Below are positions 18,441-26,990 of a stretch of 64,000 nt of DNA, piece by piece (position 1 is the stretch's first letter; the number at the start of each line of letters is the position of its first letter). The stretch is taken from positions 620,001 to 684,000 of the forward strand of contig OY970075.1 in assembly GCA_963705385.1 (NCBI GenBank). Direction: 5' to 3'. A program made the translations under genes and the position numbers. The notes below the pieces were generated by a model. That model ran no database searches. It was not told the origin of the DNA and saw only the letters and a program-made list of their open reading frames with translations. Origin of the DNA: MFD02979-c5 sp963705385. GTDB taxonomy: Bacteria; Bacteroidota; Bacteroidia; Cytophagales; Amoebophilaceae.

Positions 18441-19346
18441 ATGCACAGGATCAAGAAGTGGATTATTGCTACGCGTTTAGAAACAATCGTTTTGGCTTTG
18501 TCAAGTGTAGGGCTTGGCAGTGCCTTGGCAGCCTTTACAGGCAGTTTTAACGGATTTCTTAGCCTTTGGGCTGCACTTACAGCCTCCTTGCTACAGGTAG
18601 TGTGTAACCTTGCTAACGACTATGGAGATCTTGTTCACGGGGCTGACCAGATTAACGATGTAAAGCCTCCTAGTGCTATACAAACAGGGCTCGTCACCTT
18701 CCAACAAGTAAAATACGCATTGCATCTATTAACTGTGTCTATCGTGGGTTTTGGGGTACTGCTCCTTTACTCAGCTAGGCTTTCTGCATTTTCTTTAAGC
18801 CTTTTTTTCTTGTTAGGACTATTAGCAATTACGGCAGCGCTCACCTACACTGTAGGTAAAAATCCTTATGGTTACCAAGGATGGGGAGATGTAGCAGTGT
18901 TTATCTTTTTTGGGCTCGTAGGGGTAGGAGGCACTTTTTACCTTCATACACAGCAGTTTAGCAGTATTTGTTGGTTGCCAGCCACAAGTTATGGAAGTCT
19001 GGTGGTAGCTGTACTCAACGTCAACAATATCCGTGACCTTGCTGCTGATACACAAGCAGGCAAGAGAACCATTCCTGTGTGGATAGGGAAGAAGGCTGCC
19101 CTTTACTACCATTGGGGTTTGCTAGCCGTCAGTATAATGGCTGCGCTTGCCTTTCTCTTGTTGTATGTAAACACCCCTTGGCCTTATTTGTGTTTATGTA
19201 CTACCCCTTTATTGATCAGGCACGGCGTTGCAATGTGCTTTCAAGGCCCAGCTCAACTTACCAAGCAATTACAAAGCTTAGTGCTCACAGCAGTGCTCTT
19301 TGCTTGCCTTTTAGCGGTTGGATTGACGCGCTTTATAACCCAATAG
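18441..19346 (+). CDS. menA: 1,4-dihydroxy-2-naphthoate polyprenyltransferase MenA
   Basis: An integral membrane UbiA-family prenyltransferase that attaches the polyprenyl chain to DHNA in menaquinone synthesis. It has 301 residues and about nine membrane segments. The first Asp-rich motif is NLANDYGDLVHGAD, binding Mg2+ and the prenyl diphosphate. The second is NNIRDLAADTQAGKRTIPV, characteristic of MenA rather than UbiA. No other men genes are nearby. The start codon lies immediately after an inserted 77-bp MITE-like element, so any original leader has been pushed upstream and no Shine-Dalgarno is visible. The coding region looks intact. Confidence 0.93.
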   Translation: MHRIKKWIIATRLETIVLALSSVGLGSALAAFTGSFNGFLSLWAALTASLLQVVCNLANDYGDLVHGADQINDVKPPSAIQTGLVTFQQVKYALHLLTVSIVGFGVLLLYSARLSAFSLSLFFLLGLLAITAALTYTVGKNPYGYQGWGDVAVFIFFGLVGVGGTFYLHTQQFSSICWLPATSYGSLVVAVLNVNNIRDLAADTQAGKRTIPVWIGKKAALYYHWGLLAVSIMAALAFLLLYVNTPWPYLCLCTTPLLIRHGVAMCFQGPAQLTKQLQSLVLTAVLFACLLAVGLTRFITQ

Positions 19347-19468
19347 AGCCTGCTAGAAAGTTTACAATAAGTCTATAAAGAACCTCTGGAGGAGAAAAAG
19401 CTTTATATGAAATCAGTCATAATTGCTACTAGCTAGTCGACATTTAAAAAGGCTGCTAAGCTGCTTTT

Positions 19469-19520
19469 GAGACATTTAAAGGCTATTCAGCAGCCTAATT
19501 TACCCCTGCACCCCTAGCTT
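19469..19520. other. Inverted repeat in the menA / isomerase gap
   Basis: In the 288-base gap after menA, AGGCTGCT and AGCAGCCT form an 8-bp inverted repeat with a loop of about 30 bases. It could be part of a terminator or a mobile-element remnant, but no T run follows. Confidence 0.25.
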
Positions 19521-19634
19521 TTTATACAAAGAATTACCGGCTTATTTTTTTAAGTCTTACAGAAATGCGCCCTAGGTTAGGAAAAAATACTGATTAGCAC
19601 CAGCTTGATCTTTTTTCAAATACAGTAGTTTCTC

Positions 19635-20627
19635 ATGTGCATGTACAAGCTGATCAAAAATTTTCCACAACAGCTCAAAGAGGCCATTGCGCTAGGCCAA
19701 GGCGCCCAGCTTACCCCTGCGGAAAAGCCTATCTACCATGTAGTGGTGGCAGGCATGGGCGGGTCAGGCATGAGCGGCACGTTGGTCAAGCAATGGGTGG
19801 TTGACCAATTGCGTGTTCCCTTGGAAGTGAGCCATGATTATACCCTGCCTGCTTATGTCAACGAGCATACGCTGCTCATTGCTGCATCGTATTCAGGTAA
19901 CACCGAAGAGACCCTTGCTGCCCTGCAAGAAGGGCTGCGCCGGCAAGCTAAGGTGGTTTGTATTACTGCTGGAGGGGCCATGCAGGGCATAGCTCAAAAG
20001 TACTCTATTGACCACATCCTTTTTCCAGCTGACATGCCACCCCGGGTTTGTACGGTCTGTGCCGCGGTGCAGCAGCTGTTTGTCTTACACTTTCATCAGC
20101 TGATTGTACGGGACTTTGTAGCAGCCTTGCAAGCCACGATCCAGCTAGTAGACCAACTTCAGCCTGCCTTGCAAGCAGAAGCCCAACAGGTTGCTGCCCA
20201 ACTTAAAGGAAAGCTTCCCGTTATTTACACTACTGCCTCTTACGAAGCCGTAGCTATCCGTTTAAGACAGCAGCTCAATGAAAACAGCAAGCAATTGTGC
20301 TGGCACCATGTGGTACCTGAAATGAATCACAATGAATTGGTAGGTTGGCACCAAATGCAAGAAAATCTGGCTGTGCTCATGCTGTACGGAGGTACAACAC
20401 ACCCACGCACAGCCCTACAGCAGCAACTGGCTCAAGTAATCATCCAAAAGCAAGCTGCTACCTTTCTTCCTCTCTCGGCCCAGGGCGAGACACCCTTAAT
20501 GAGATCACTTTATTTGATTTATCTTTGTGACTGGGTTACTTATTACCTAGCCCAAGGAAAAAGCGTTGACCCAATGGAAGTAACCGTGATCGGGCACTTC
20601 AAGGCTATGCTCAAAAATAAGGACTAA
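19635..20627 (+). CDS. Bifunctional phosphoglucose/phosphomannose isomerase (SIS family)
   Basis: A 330-residue sugar-phosphate isomerase with two SIS domains. It resembles the PGI/PMI proteins that interconvert glucose-6-phosphate or mannose-6-phosphate with fructose-6-phosphate. The first SIS domain has GMGGSGMSG (40-48) and SYSGNTEETL (85-94), the phosphate-binding loops. The catalytic region contains VPEMNHNELVGW with the conserved Glu and His. The second SIS domain ends QGKSVDPMEV followed by a conserved helix. It stands alone here. In a symbiont that depends on imported sugar phosphates or makes sugar nucleotides, this would link hexose phosphates to envelope synthesis; that is inference. 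Confidence 0.88.
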   Translation: MCMYKLIKNFPQQLKEAIALGQGAQLTPAEKPIYHVVVAGMGGSGMSGTLVKQWVVDQLRVPLEVSHDYTLPAYVNEHTLLIAASYSGNTEETLAALQEGLRRQAKVVCITAGGAMQGIAQKYSIDHILFPADMPPRVCTVCAAVQQLFVLHFHQLIVRDFVAALQATIQLVDQLQPALQAEAQQVAAQLKGKLPVIYTTASYEAVAIRLRQQLNENSKQLCWHHVVPEMNHNELVGWHQMQENLAVLMLYGGTTHPRTALQQQLAQVIIQKQAATFLPLSAQGETPLMRSLYLIYLCDWVTYYLAQGKSVDPMEVTVIGHFKAMLKNKD

Positions 20628-21182
20628 GCAGTTTGTTTGTATGTAAGCAAGTTTTGTTTACTTTCGCACTGAAAAAAACAATGACCTTAAAAAAATAATA
20701 TACACCTATAGTTGTCAGCAGGGCAAATTAATAGCCCTTCTCTACAGACAACGCACAAAGCAGCAAGCCTCATTTCAAAGCTGCCAAATATGGTTAGCGC
20801 CCCTATGTTATAGGTTGCAAACACGTTTAAACTGCGCCTTAGGCACTACAAACTTATAGCTGCATTACAACAACCCCGTCTTGCGTAACGTAGCGAGAAG
20901 AGCCAGATAGACAATAAAGGACACAGAGGGGGTTACTATCCTCTCATTATTGGTCCTACCTGGGCAGTGCATTTAGGCATGCAAAAATTTTCTGTCGACC
21001 CTACTAGCTTTGCTGGTTAGGGTTTGGAGAAGTACTCCATAATGTGCCGAAAATCTTACCAAGAAAAAATATGAACTTAGCAAGTGCTTATAAGATGCTA
21101 AATAACGAAGGATACAAACAGGGTTGTTGACAAGCTTCCCTACCAAGACCTTTAAAGATCTTATAAAAAAATTAAAAATTTT
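20628..21182. other. Intergenic stretch, mostly featureless
   Basis: There is no gene longer than ~45 codons. An open stretch at 20889-21020 (plus) encodes YYPLIIGPTWAVHLGMQKFS and could be the tail of a lost gene; it is unassigned. The last 60 bases are AT-rich and probably hold the promoter of the downstream lipoprotein gene, but no clear TAnnTTTG box was found. Confidence 0.35.
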
Positions 21183-22202
21183 ATGCGTAACTTTTTATAT
21201 GCTAGGTTGAATTTAATACTTGTGTGTGGGCTAAGCTTACTCATGCTCTGCTCAGGTTGTAGCAATCCTAAGTCAGCCCCTAGTAAAGACGAAGTGAAGG
21301 CTGCTCCAGGCAAGCCTGGAGGCATTCCTAACGTGGGTAATACTTGCTATTTGAACGCTTCGCTCCAGATTTTAGCTGCTTTTTATGCAGACATGTTTGA
21401 TGACACTAGAGGGTGGCTAACAGAAGAGGGTAAAAAGCTGGCTTGTGCAGGAAAAAATATTATTGCAAAAATCAATACTGAAGAAACTGTTAGTGAGCAA
21501 GACATTAAAGAATTCTTTAATGTGATAAAACCGTTATGTGGTCTCACATTAAATAATCAAGAAGACGCCCATGAACTACTGGTGCGTATATCTGACCTCT
21601 TAGTGTTTCCTAAGGCGGAAGTAACTAGAACTAATATTGACGTTGATCCTACCCCTGAAAACAGGTACTCAAACCATGTGAGCAGAAGCATCCCATTTAC
21701 AATGCTTCTAGTACACTTGTATGATTCGGCAAGGTATTATGCGCCGCAAACTAAAATGCAAGATTGTGTGGATCAATGCTTTGAGGATGAAACTCTTACT
21801 GATGTTGAATGGAAAACCAATGATAGAAAAGAGGCAAGGGTTGAGAGTAAACTAAGCAGACTTAGTAACTTAGCCAGAGGTATACTCCCTATCTATGCCG
21901 TTAGGTTTAAGCATACAGGAAACACTTTAGAGAAGTTAGATACGTGCATCAAAGGCACTACTACTTTAATCCTTAGAAAAGAGTATATTGATACTGATGA
22001 TGAAAAAACGGATATCCTTGGTGACTTAGTAGGAATTATTGTCCACTCTGGAACTTACGGGGGAGGGCACTACGTAGCTTACGTCAAAAAGAAGAATACA
22101 TGGTACCTTGCCAACGACGCTACTGTTACTGAAGTCACAACACAAAAGCTAGAAGAAGAAGCTGAAAAGGCCTATATGTATTTTTACAAACTAAAAAACT
22201 AA
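21183..22202 (+). CDS. Ubiquitin-specific-protease-like (USP/UCH) deubiquitinase lipoprotein
   Basis: A 339-residue protein with the fold of eukaryotic USP deubiquitinases, which cleave ubiquitin from proteins. The N-terminus is a lipoprotein signal: a hydrophobic core, then CSGC with Cys26 as the probable lipidated residue (Cys at -3 is unusual). The Cys box follows, IPNVGNTCYLNASLQIL with catalytic Cys55, and the His box is HSGTYGGGHYVAYVKKK with His296. Asp312 in ANDATV fits the third residue. Between them is the USP landmark NNQEDAHELL. Bacteria have no ubiquitin, so the target should be host ubiquitin. It is shorter than most USPs. It precedes ruvC by 17 bases, probably by chance. Confidence 0.9.
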   Translation: MRNFLYARLNLILVCGLSLLMLCSGCSNPKSAPSKDEVKAAPGKPGGIPNVGNTCYLNASLQILAAFYADMFDDTRGWLTEEGKKLACAGKNIIAKINTEETVSEQDIKEFFNVIKPLCGLTLNNQEDAHELLVRISDLLVFPKAEVTRTNIDVDPTPENRYSNHVSRSIPFTMLLVHLYDSARYYAPQTKMQDCVDQCFEDETLTDVEWKTNDRKEARVESKLSRLSNLARGILPIYAVRFKHTGNTLEKLDTCIKGTTTLILRKEYIDTDDEKTDILGDLVGIIVHSGTYGGGHYVAYVKKKNTWYLANDATVTEVTTQKLEEEAEKAYMYFYKLKN

Positions 22203-22219
22203 ACAGCCTTGTTAGAGCT

Positions 22220-22774
22220 TTGTCCAAAGAACGTATCATTTTAGGTATAGACCCTGGCACCACCATCATGGGCTATGGGATCATTCAACAAGTGGAGCAA
22301 CAACTAGAGGCAGTGCAGTATGGCGTTATCCGCTTGCATGGCTACAGTACCCATACCTTGAAGCTGCAAAAGATCTTTGAACGTATCCTTAGTCTAGTAG
22401 ATGATTTTAAGCCAGATGAAGTAGCGCTAGAAGCACTCTTTTATGGCAAAAATGTACAGTCTATGCTTAAGCTAGGCAGGGCCCAAGGAGTAGCCATGGC
22501 AGCTGCGCTAACACGTAGTATACCTATTGTAGAGTATGCGCCCCGCAAGGTCAAGCAGGCAGTCACAGGAAATGGCGACGCTTCTAAGGAGCAGGTGGCT
22601 CAAATGCTCATATCCCTTTTGAAACTTTCAGCAATGCCCAAGCTATTAGATGCCTCTGATGCGCTGGCTGTAGCAGTATGCCATACTTACCAGGGTTCCA
22701 TAAGCAGCAGTAAGCCTACTAGTTGGGGGCAGTTTTTACAAAAAAATCCAGAGCGTGTATGCGCTACTTCTTGA
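22220..22774 (+). CDS. ruvC: Holliday junction endonuclease RuvC
   Basis: RuvC resolves Holliday junctions made by recombination, working with RuvAB. It has 184 residues. Acidic active-site residues are Asp11 in LGIDPGT, Glu in ALEALFYGKN and the DASDALAVAVCH cluster. The start is TTG at 22220; it gives the family's N-terminus and no ATG is available. The last residues (KNPERVCATS) and the stop overlap the start of a GC-rich hairpin sequence resembling insertion-sequence ends, so the native C-terminus may have been altered. ruvA lies 2.3 kb away on the opposite strand. Confidence 0.94.
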   Translation: MSKERIILGIDPGTTIMGYGIIQQVEQQLEAVQYGVIRLHGYSTHTLKLQKIFERILSLVDDFKPDEVALEALFYGKNVQSMLKLGRAQGVAMAAALTRSIPIVEYAPRKVKQAVTGNGDASKEQVAQMLISLLKLSAMPKLLDASDALAVAVCHTYQGSISSSKPTSWGQFLQKNPERVCATS

Positions 22775-22800
22775 CATCCTCCCCGCAGCTTGCTGCGGAG
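22771..22800. terminator. GC-rich hairpin between converging ruvC and M3 peptidase genes
   Basis: CCGCAGC (22783-22789) and GCTGCGG (22792-22798) form a 7-bp stem with a 2-nt loop. The outer bases can extend it with a small bulge (CTC/GAG). The preceding TTGACATCCTCCCCGC resembles the conserved hairpin found at IS200/IS605-type ends. It may act as a bidirectional terminator between converging genes, or be an element remnant. Confidence 0.5.
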
Positions 22801-22818
22801 TATCGGAATAACCCTCTA

Positions 22819-24549
22819 CTAAGATTCCAGGTTGGCTTGCACAAACTGTATCAGCGTTTTGATATGAGGCCTGCTAAAGTCAAAAGTGATGCCTGCAGCT
22901 GCGTATACCTCTGGTACAGAGCGCGTGTAGCCTAACTTCAGCGCGTCAAGGTAGCCCTGTAGCCCCTGTACGGGATTTTCTTGGTAGCGCTTCCAAACAG
23001 CAAGGGCTCCTAGCTGGGCAATGCCGTATTCAATATAATAGAAAGGTACTTCAAAAAGATGTAACTGTTTTTGCCATAAAAAGTCTTTGTACTGCTCTTG
23101 TCCTGACCAATCTGTAATTTTGTCAGAAAACCGGTCAAAGGTTTCGTTCCAGGCAGCCTGACGCTGTGCAAGGGTGTGTGCCGGATGTTCATATATCCAA
23201 TGCTGAAACTGATCGATAGTGGCTACCCAGGCTAGGGTATTCATGATTTTTGTTAAGTGCTGCTTTTTGGCTCTTTTTAAATCCTCTTCCTGAGTAAAGA
23301 ACAAATGCCAATGGTCCATCGTGAGTAGCTCCATAGACATGGAAGCCAATTCTGCCAACTCTGAAGGTACATGTTTAAAGTCATGTAAGCGCAAATTTCG
23401 GGTGAGAAAACTATGTACTGCATGTCCTCCTTCATGTAGTAAGGTGACCATATCTCTTAGCGTAGCAGTAGCATTCATGAAAATGAACGGCACTCCGGTC
23501 TCATTGAGGGGATAGTTGTAGCCACCCGGGGCTTTTCCTTTTCTTGATTCCAAATCAAAATGGCTCATTGCCTGCATGGTACGCAGACAGTCTCCCAGAA
23601 ACGGGTCAAGCCCATCAAAGGCAAGGATGGTTTTTTGTAGCAGTGTATCTGTGTTGCTAAAAGGCCTTAGAGGAGGCTTATTAGTTGGGTCTACCTGTTG
23701 GTCCCAGGGCTTGAGTGCAGAGATACCTAGCATTTCCTTGCGCTCTTGGGCCAAGTCGTTCAAAAGAGGTACTACTTCTTTTTCTACTGCTTCATGAAAG
23801 GCAAAGCAATCTTTAGGGGTATAATCAAACCGGTTCATGGCCACAAAGGCGTAGTCCCTAAAATTCTCGAAGCCTGCATTGGTAGCTATCTGGTGTCTGC
23901 CTTTGACAAGAGCTGTGTATAGACTATTGAGGGTATCTTTGTCTTGCAGCTGACGTTGGCTTATCTTTTCATACACAGAGGTGCGTAAAGCTCTATTTTG
24001 AGATTCTAAGTGCACAGCTGCTTGTTGCAAGGTGAGCTCTTGGCCGTCTAGGTCTACTGTCATGGCTCCTACTACTTTTCCATACTCTCGTGCTCTAAGC
24101 TGAAGTTGGGTAAGTAACGACACGTTCTCAGAGCGATAAATCTTGATGCTGTTGTCAATGCAGCGCAGCAAAATGTCAAAGCCTGTTTCTTGGCTTAAGG
24201 TTTGTGCATAAGGACAGTGGATGGCTTTTTCATTGAGCTGTTGCGTCAAAGGGATTATGTTGGGCAAAATTTCTTTTACATAAGCCTCGTACCTGGATCT
24301 GTAGGTTTCGCTGGTTGTGTCGCGCGTCATATGGATATAACGCCATCCAGCATCTTCAGACAGAGCACCTTCCAATTCACTGCGGTCTAGAAACCACTCC
24401 TGTAAAGCTTCCAAGGAGTTTAGTTCCCTGGCTAGTAGTTGGTCGTAAAAAGGTTGTATTGCTTCCCATTGAGTTACGTGAAAATCTTTGGGTAAGAATC
24501 GGCGTGTTGCGCATTGGGGAATCTCGGGCTTTTTTTCCATGATGTTCAA
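22819..24549 (-). CDS. M3 family oligoendopeptidase (PepF-like)
   Basis: A cytoplasmic zinc peptidase of 576 residues that degrades oligopeptides. The zinc motif is HEGGH with His372, Glu373 and His376, preceded by NATATLRDMVTLL. The third ligand Glu follows in the SELAELASM segment. GGYNYPLNETG upstream of the motif is usual in M3 oligopeptidases. The C-terminal region (YIEYGIAQLGALAVW, GYTRSVPEVYAAAGI) is also family-like. The length fits the M3 group of about 570-600 residues. An ATG at 24540 is an alternative start. For a symbiont it could serve peptide-derived amino-acid supply, which is inference. A stray copy of its last ~37 codons lies at 44479-44592. Confidence 0.93.
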   Translation of the reverse strand: MNIMEKKPEIPQCATRRFLPKDFHVTQWEAIQPFYDQLLARELNSLEALQEWFLDRSELEGALSEDAGWRYIHMTRDTTSETYRSRYEAYVKEILPNIIPLTQQLNEKAIHCPYAQTLSQETGFDILLRCIDNSIKIYRSENVSLLTQLQLRAREYGKVVGAMTVDLDGQELTLQQAAVHLESQNRALRTSVYEKISQRQLQDKDTLNSLYTALVKGRHQIATNAGFENFRDYAFVAMNRFDYTPKDCFAFHEAVEKEVVPLLNDLAQERKEMLGISALKPWDQQVDPTNKPPLRPFSNTDTLLQKTILAFDGLDPFLGDCLRTMQAMSHFDLESRKGKAPGGYNYPLNETGVPFIFMNATATLRDMVTLLHEGGHAVHSFLTRNLRLHDFKHVPSELAELASMSMELLTMDHWHLFFTQEEDLKRAKKQHLTKIMNTLAWVATIDQFQHWIYEHPAHTLAQRQAAWNETFDRFSDKITDWSGQEQYKDFLWQKQLHLFEVPFYYIEYGIAQLGALAVWKRYQENPVQGLQGYLDALKLGYTRSVPEVYAAAGITFDFSRPHIKTLIQFVQANLES

Positions 24550-24673
24550 TTTTTATTGATTACGCTTATTCAGAGAAGAGGATTTTGCTCAACTGATGCA
24601 AGTATCTAACTCCTTTCCTTAACAAGATACTACTTTTCTCCAAAGACACAGCGCCCCAGTCCCTAATGCTTGC

Positions 24674-24988
24674 TTAAGCTTTTCCTTCCTCTTGTAGGTG
24701 CTGTAGCTGGTCAAGAGCAATGGTTTGGTAGTGCTGGTACACTTTGAGCATGATGGCTAGGGCGACTACGGTTTCACACACTACCATAGCAACGATAAAA
24801 AGTACAAAAGTCTGCCCCTGTATTCCCTCAGGATCATAGTTACTGAACAACATAAAGTTAAAACTGGCTGCATGGAACATGAGTTCAATACCAATCAACA
24901 TGAAGATAGCATGCCGTTTAGTAAGGACAACAGCTAGGCCTATGCAAAACACAAAAGCACTCAGGGAAAGGAGTAGGAAAATGGGCAT
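24674..24988 (-). CDS. nuoK: NADH-quinone oxidoreductase subunit K, isolated
   Basis: A 104-residue membrane protein with three hydrophobic segments. It matches NuoK of respiratory complex I: AVVLTKRHAIFMLIGIELMF with the conserved Glu in segment 2 needed for proton pumping, and the second conserved Glu in MVVCETVVALAI of segment 3. NuoK usually sits between nuoJ and nuoL, but here the neighbours are a peptidase and ruvA. The other subunits may be elsewhere, or this is a leftover of a lost operon. A relative from an Mrp-type antiporter (MrpC) is less likely given the short length and the spacing of the glutamates. Confidence 0.85.
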   Translation of the reverse strand: MPIFLLLSLSAFVFCIGLAVVLTKRHAIFMLIGIELMFHAASFNFMLFSNYDPEGIQGQTFVLFIVAMVVCETVVALAIMLKVYQHYQTIALDQLQHLQEEGKA

Positions 24989-25071
24989 TATGTGTGGTTG
25001 ATGGTAAAGATTAGGAAAGGCATGCTAAAATTTTGTCAATGCTAGCAGAATATTCGTTCACAGGCCTGTAG

Positions 25072-25662
25072 CTAAGCTTTTAGGGCTAGTTTGATAAGTG
25101 CTTCCAAGGATAGATTTTCTGGATGCATTCTTAAGGTATCAAAAAGTGCTTTTTCAGCTACTGCTTTGCCTACTCCTAGTTTCATCAGGGCTGCTAAGGC
25201 CTCTTGGTGCAGTTGGGTACGATTGTGCACATGCACGGCTCCTCCACTAGCTGTCAGCCCTTTTTTAACCAGCCTGTCTCCCAGCTCTAAGGTAATCCGC
25301 TGTGCTGCCTTGACGCCAATACCTTTGATGGATTCTAAGGCAGCTACCTGTTTATTCAAGATGGCTTGTTGCAGTTCAGAAGGGCTTAAAGAAGACAGTA
25401 TGGCTATGGCAGTGCGTGGTCCCACACTGTTCACATCAATTAAATGTAAGAACCAGTTTTTTTCTTCTATGCTAGCAAAGCCGTACAAGGTGTGTGCATC
25501 ACCTTTGATGTAGAGGTACGTAAAAAGTTGGCCAGTATCTAGCTCTTTGATTTGAGAAAAGGTATTGAACGAGACCCTGACTTGATAGCCTAGCCCCCCC
25601 ACGTCTACAACTACATAGGTGGGTTCTTTATGGACGAGTTTCCCCTTGATATAGGCAATCAT
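25072..25662 (-). CDS. ruvA: Holliday junction DNA helicase subunit RuvA
   Basis: RuvA binds four-way junctions as a tetramer and loads the RuvB motor. The 196 residues are the normal length. Domain I (~1-62) is an OB fold starting MIAYIKGKLVHKEPTYVVVD with GGLGYQV. Domain II has two helix-hairpin-helix motifs: LIDVNSVGPRTAIAIL and IKGIGVKAAQRITLEL. Domain III, the RuvB-contacting part, is the C-terminal ~50 residues (EALAALMKLGVGKAVAEKAL). No ruvB is adjacent. It is likely in a run of minus-strand genes with the SanA-like gene upstream (49-base gap) and nuoK downstream (83 bases). Confidence 0.95.
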   Translation of the reverse strand: MIAYIKGKLVHKEPTYVVVDVGGLGYQVRVSFNTFSQIKELDTGQLFTYLYIKGDAHTLYGFASIEEKNWFLHLIDVNSVGPRTAIAILSSLSPSELQQAILNKQVAALESIKGIGVKAAQRITLELGDRLVKKGLTASGGAVHVHNRTQLHQEALAALMKLGVGKAVAEKALFDTLRMHPENLSLEALIKLALKA

Positions 25663-25711
25663 GCTGTTTAAATATTTTTATTACGTTATCCCCTAAGAGC
25701 AATGCAGTGGT

Positions 25712-26329
25712 CTAGCCTAGATGCTTCTGCAGCACGTGTAGGTCAATGAGTACCTTTACCCTAGCCAATAACTCTCTGATCAAGGTGCGCGTAATAGCAA
25801 AGGGACCTGCATTTTCTGCAGCAAAAACAAAGGCCTTAACCCCACAGCAGTGGCTGATATACATAGCTCGGTAGCCATGAAAGCGCTGCGTGATGATGGT
25901 CAATTTGTTTAGACCAAAAACCTTTTTTGCGCGCTTGATGGATGCCAAAGTGTTATTTCCCTCAATGTCCAAGAGGATAGCTTCTTGAGGAACTCCCCGC
26001 TTTAGAAGTGCTTTCTGCATAGCTACTGGCTCATTGTAGTATTGTCGGTCATGTGTACCACTGAGAATAAGATACTGCACTTTACCTTGTTTGTACAGCA
26101 GTGCGGCAGCCTCTATTCTTTTATTAAAGAATACGCTTGCAACCCCATCTGTCCGTTTAGGACTAGTACCCAGCACAAGCCCATATGTACTAGGGCTTAC
26201 CTGTTGCAGGTCGTTGTATATGGCACTTTGGGTGCGGTAGATGATCCAAGCGCTACAGACAATGACCAGACCTGCCAGAACTAAGAGCCCACCCAGTATG
26301 AGGATTACCCATAACCGTAGCTTAGTCAT
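25712..26329 (-). CDS. SanA/YdcF-like DUF218 envelope protein
   Basis: A 205-residue protein with one N-terminal membrane anchor (~8-32) and a periplasmic DUF218 domain. Features typical of the SanA branch are LVLGTSPKRTDG near residue 50, NKRIEAAALLYKQGKVQYLILSG, the NTLASIKRAKKVFG segment, and ITQRFHGYRAMYIS. SanA in enteric bacteria affects envelope permeability and vancomycin resistance at high temperature; the reaction is unknown. The gene heads a minus-strand run with ruvA and nuoK. All expected DUF218 segments are present. The upstream 700 bases hold only decayed DNA and an IS element. Confidence 0.8.
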   Translation of the reverse strand: MTKLRLWVILILGGLLVLAGLVIVCSAWIIYRTQSAIYNDLQQVSPSTYGLVLGTSPKRTDGVASVFFNKRIEAAALLYKQGKVQYLILSGTHDRQYYNEPVAMQKALLKRGVPQEAILLDIEGNNTLASIKRAKKVFGLNKLTIITQRFHGYRAMYISHCCGVKAFVFAAENAGPFAITRTLIRELLARVKVLIDLHVLQKHLG

Positions 26330-26692
26330 AAGATATTGCTAAAAGTTGGTTGGCCATGATTCAAAGGAACCCAAAATGCACTGTACAAAAAAGTGTTTAC
26401 ATTATTTTGTCACCTCATGAAAAAATGAGGGGTCCTGATACACAAAGGTTAAAAAGGTTACTAATACTCCTCAAATGGGGTGGTAGCTGGTTTACCAATG
26501 GGCAGATTACCCAATGTACAGGGTACTACTGTAGTCCTTTGGCGGCCCATGGCAAGAAGCGGGGTAAACTAATTCAAGTGAAGGTTAATGATACCTTACT
26601 CGTAGCTGTCTATTTAGGTTTACTTTGCTTGTACGAGGTATACACTCGATTTTACCTATAGCATTAACCAGTTGATGTTAGTAACACTTTTG
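26330..26692. other. Non-coding stretch with a small hairpin
   Basis: A 103-codon plus-strand open frame (26350-26661) shows no family features and is probably spurious. CCTCAT (26413-26418) and ATGAGG (26425-26430) form a hairpin with an A-rich loop. Nothing else was recognised. Confidence 0.3.
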
Positions 26693-26974
26693 TTATGCGA
26701 AGCCTAGGCTGCCTGCTAAAAACACATGGTGATGAAAAGATCTGTTGAAGTACTTGGTTACTTCAGAACGATTGTAAAGCGCTGATTGGCCACTAAGCCT
26801 GTCAAAAAACTTCCCTGGACTGTTATTTTTATTGCTTCTAAAAATATTTCCCAACCAAAGGTCTTGATAACCAAATACAAATGAGGTTGGTTGAGGCCTA
26901 GCCTTATTATCTAGTAATCTTTGTTTCTCTTTTCTTACCCGGCTGATCTCTGCCCCTTCGCAGGGGAGAAATTT
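26693..26974 (-). pseudogene. C-terminal fragment of an unknown gene, next to the IS481-family element
   Basis: On the minus strand, 93 codons are open up to a stop at 26693, without a good start codon. The peptide is protein-like: EISRVRKEKQRLLDNKARPQ, then FVFGYQDLWLGNIFRS, then GKFFDRLSGQSALYNRSEVT and a tail HHHVFLAGSLGFA. I do not recognise the family. The frame closes just before the left end of the IS481-family element at 26991, so the 5' part was probably lost by the insertion or by a later deletion. Real coding origin is inferred from composition only. Confidence 0.45.
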
Positions 26975-26990
26975 TTAACAATAGGTGGGC

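Noticed and set aside
26413..26430. Hairpin CCTCAT/ATGAGG considered as terminator
   Set aside because: No gene ends towards it on either strand and no T run follows on the plus strand.
26350..26661. 103-codon plus-strand open frame
   Set aside because: No motif, no close homologue pattern, odd composition; treated as non-coding, although a small real protein cannot be fully excluded.
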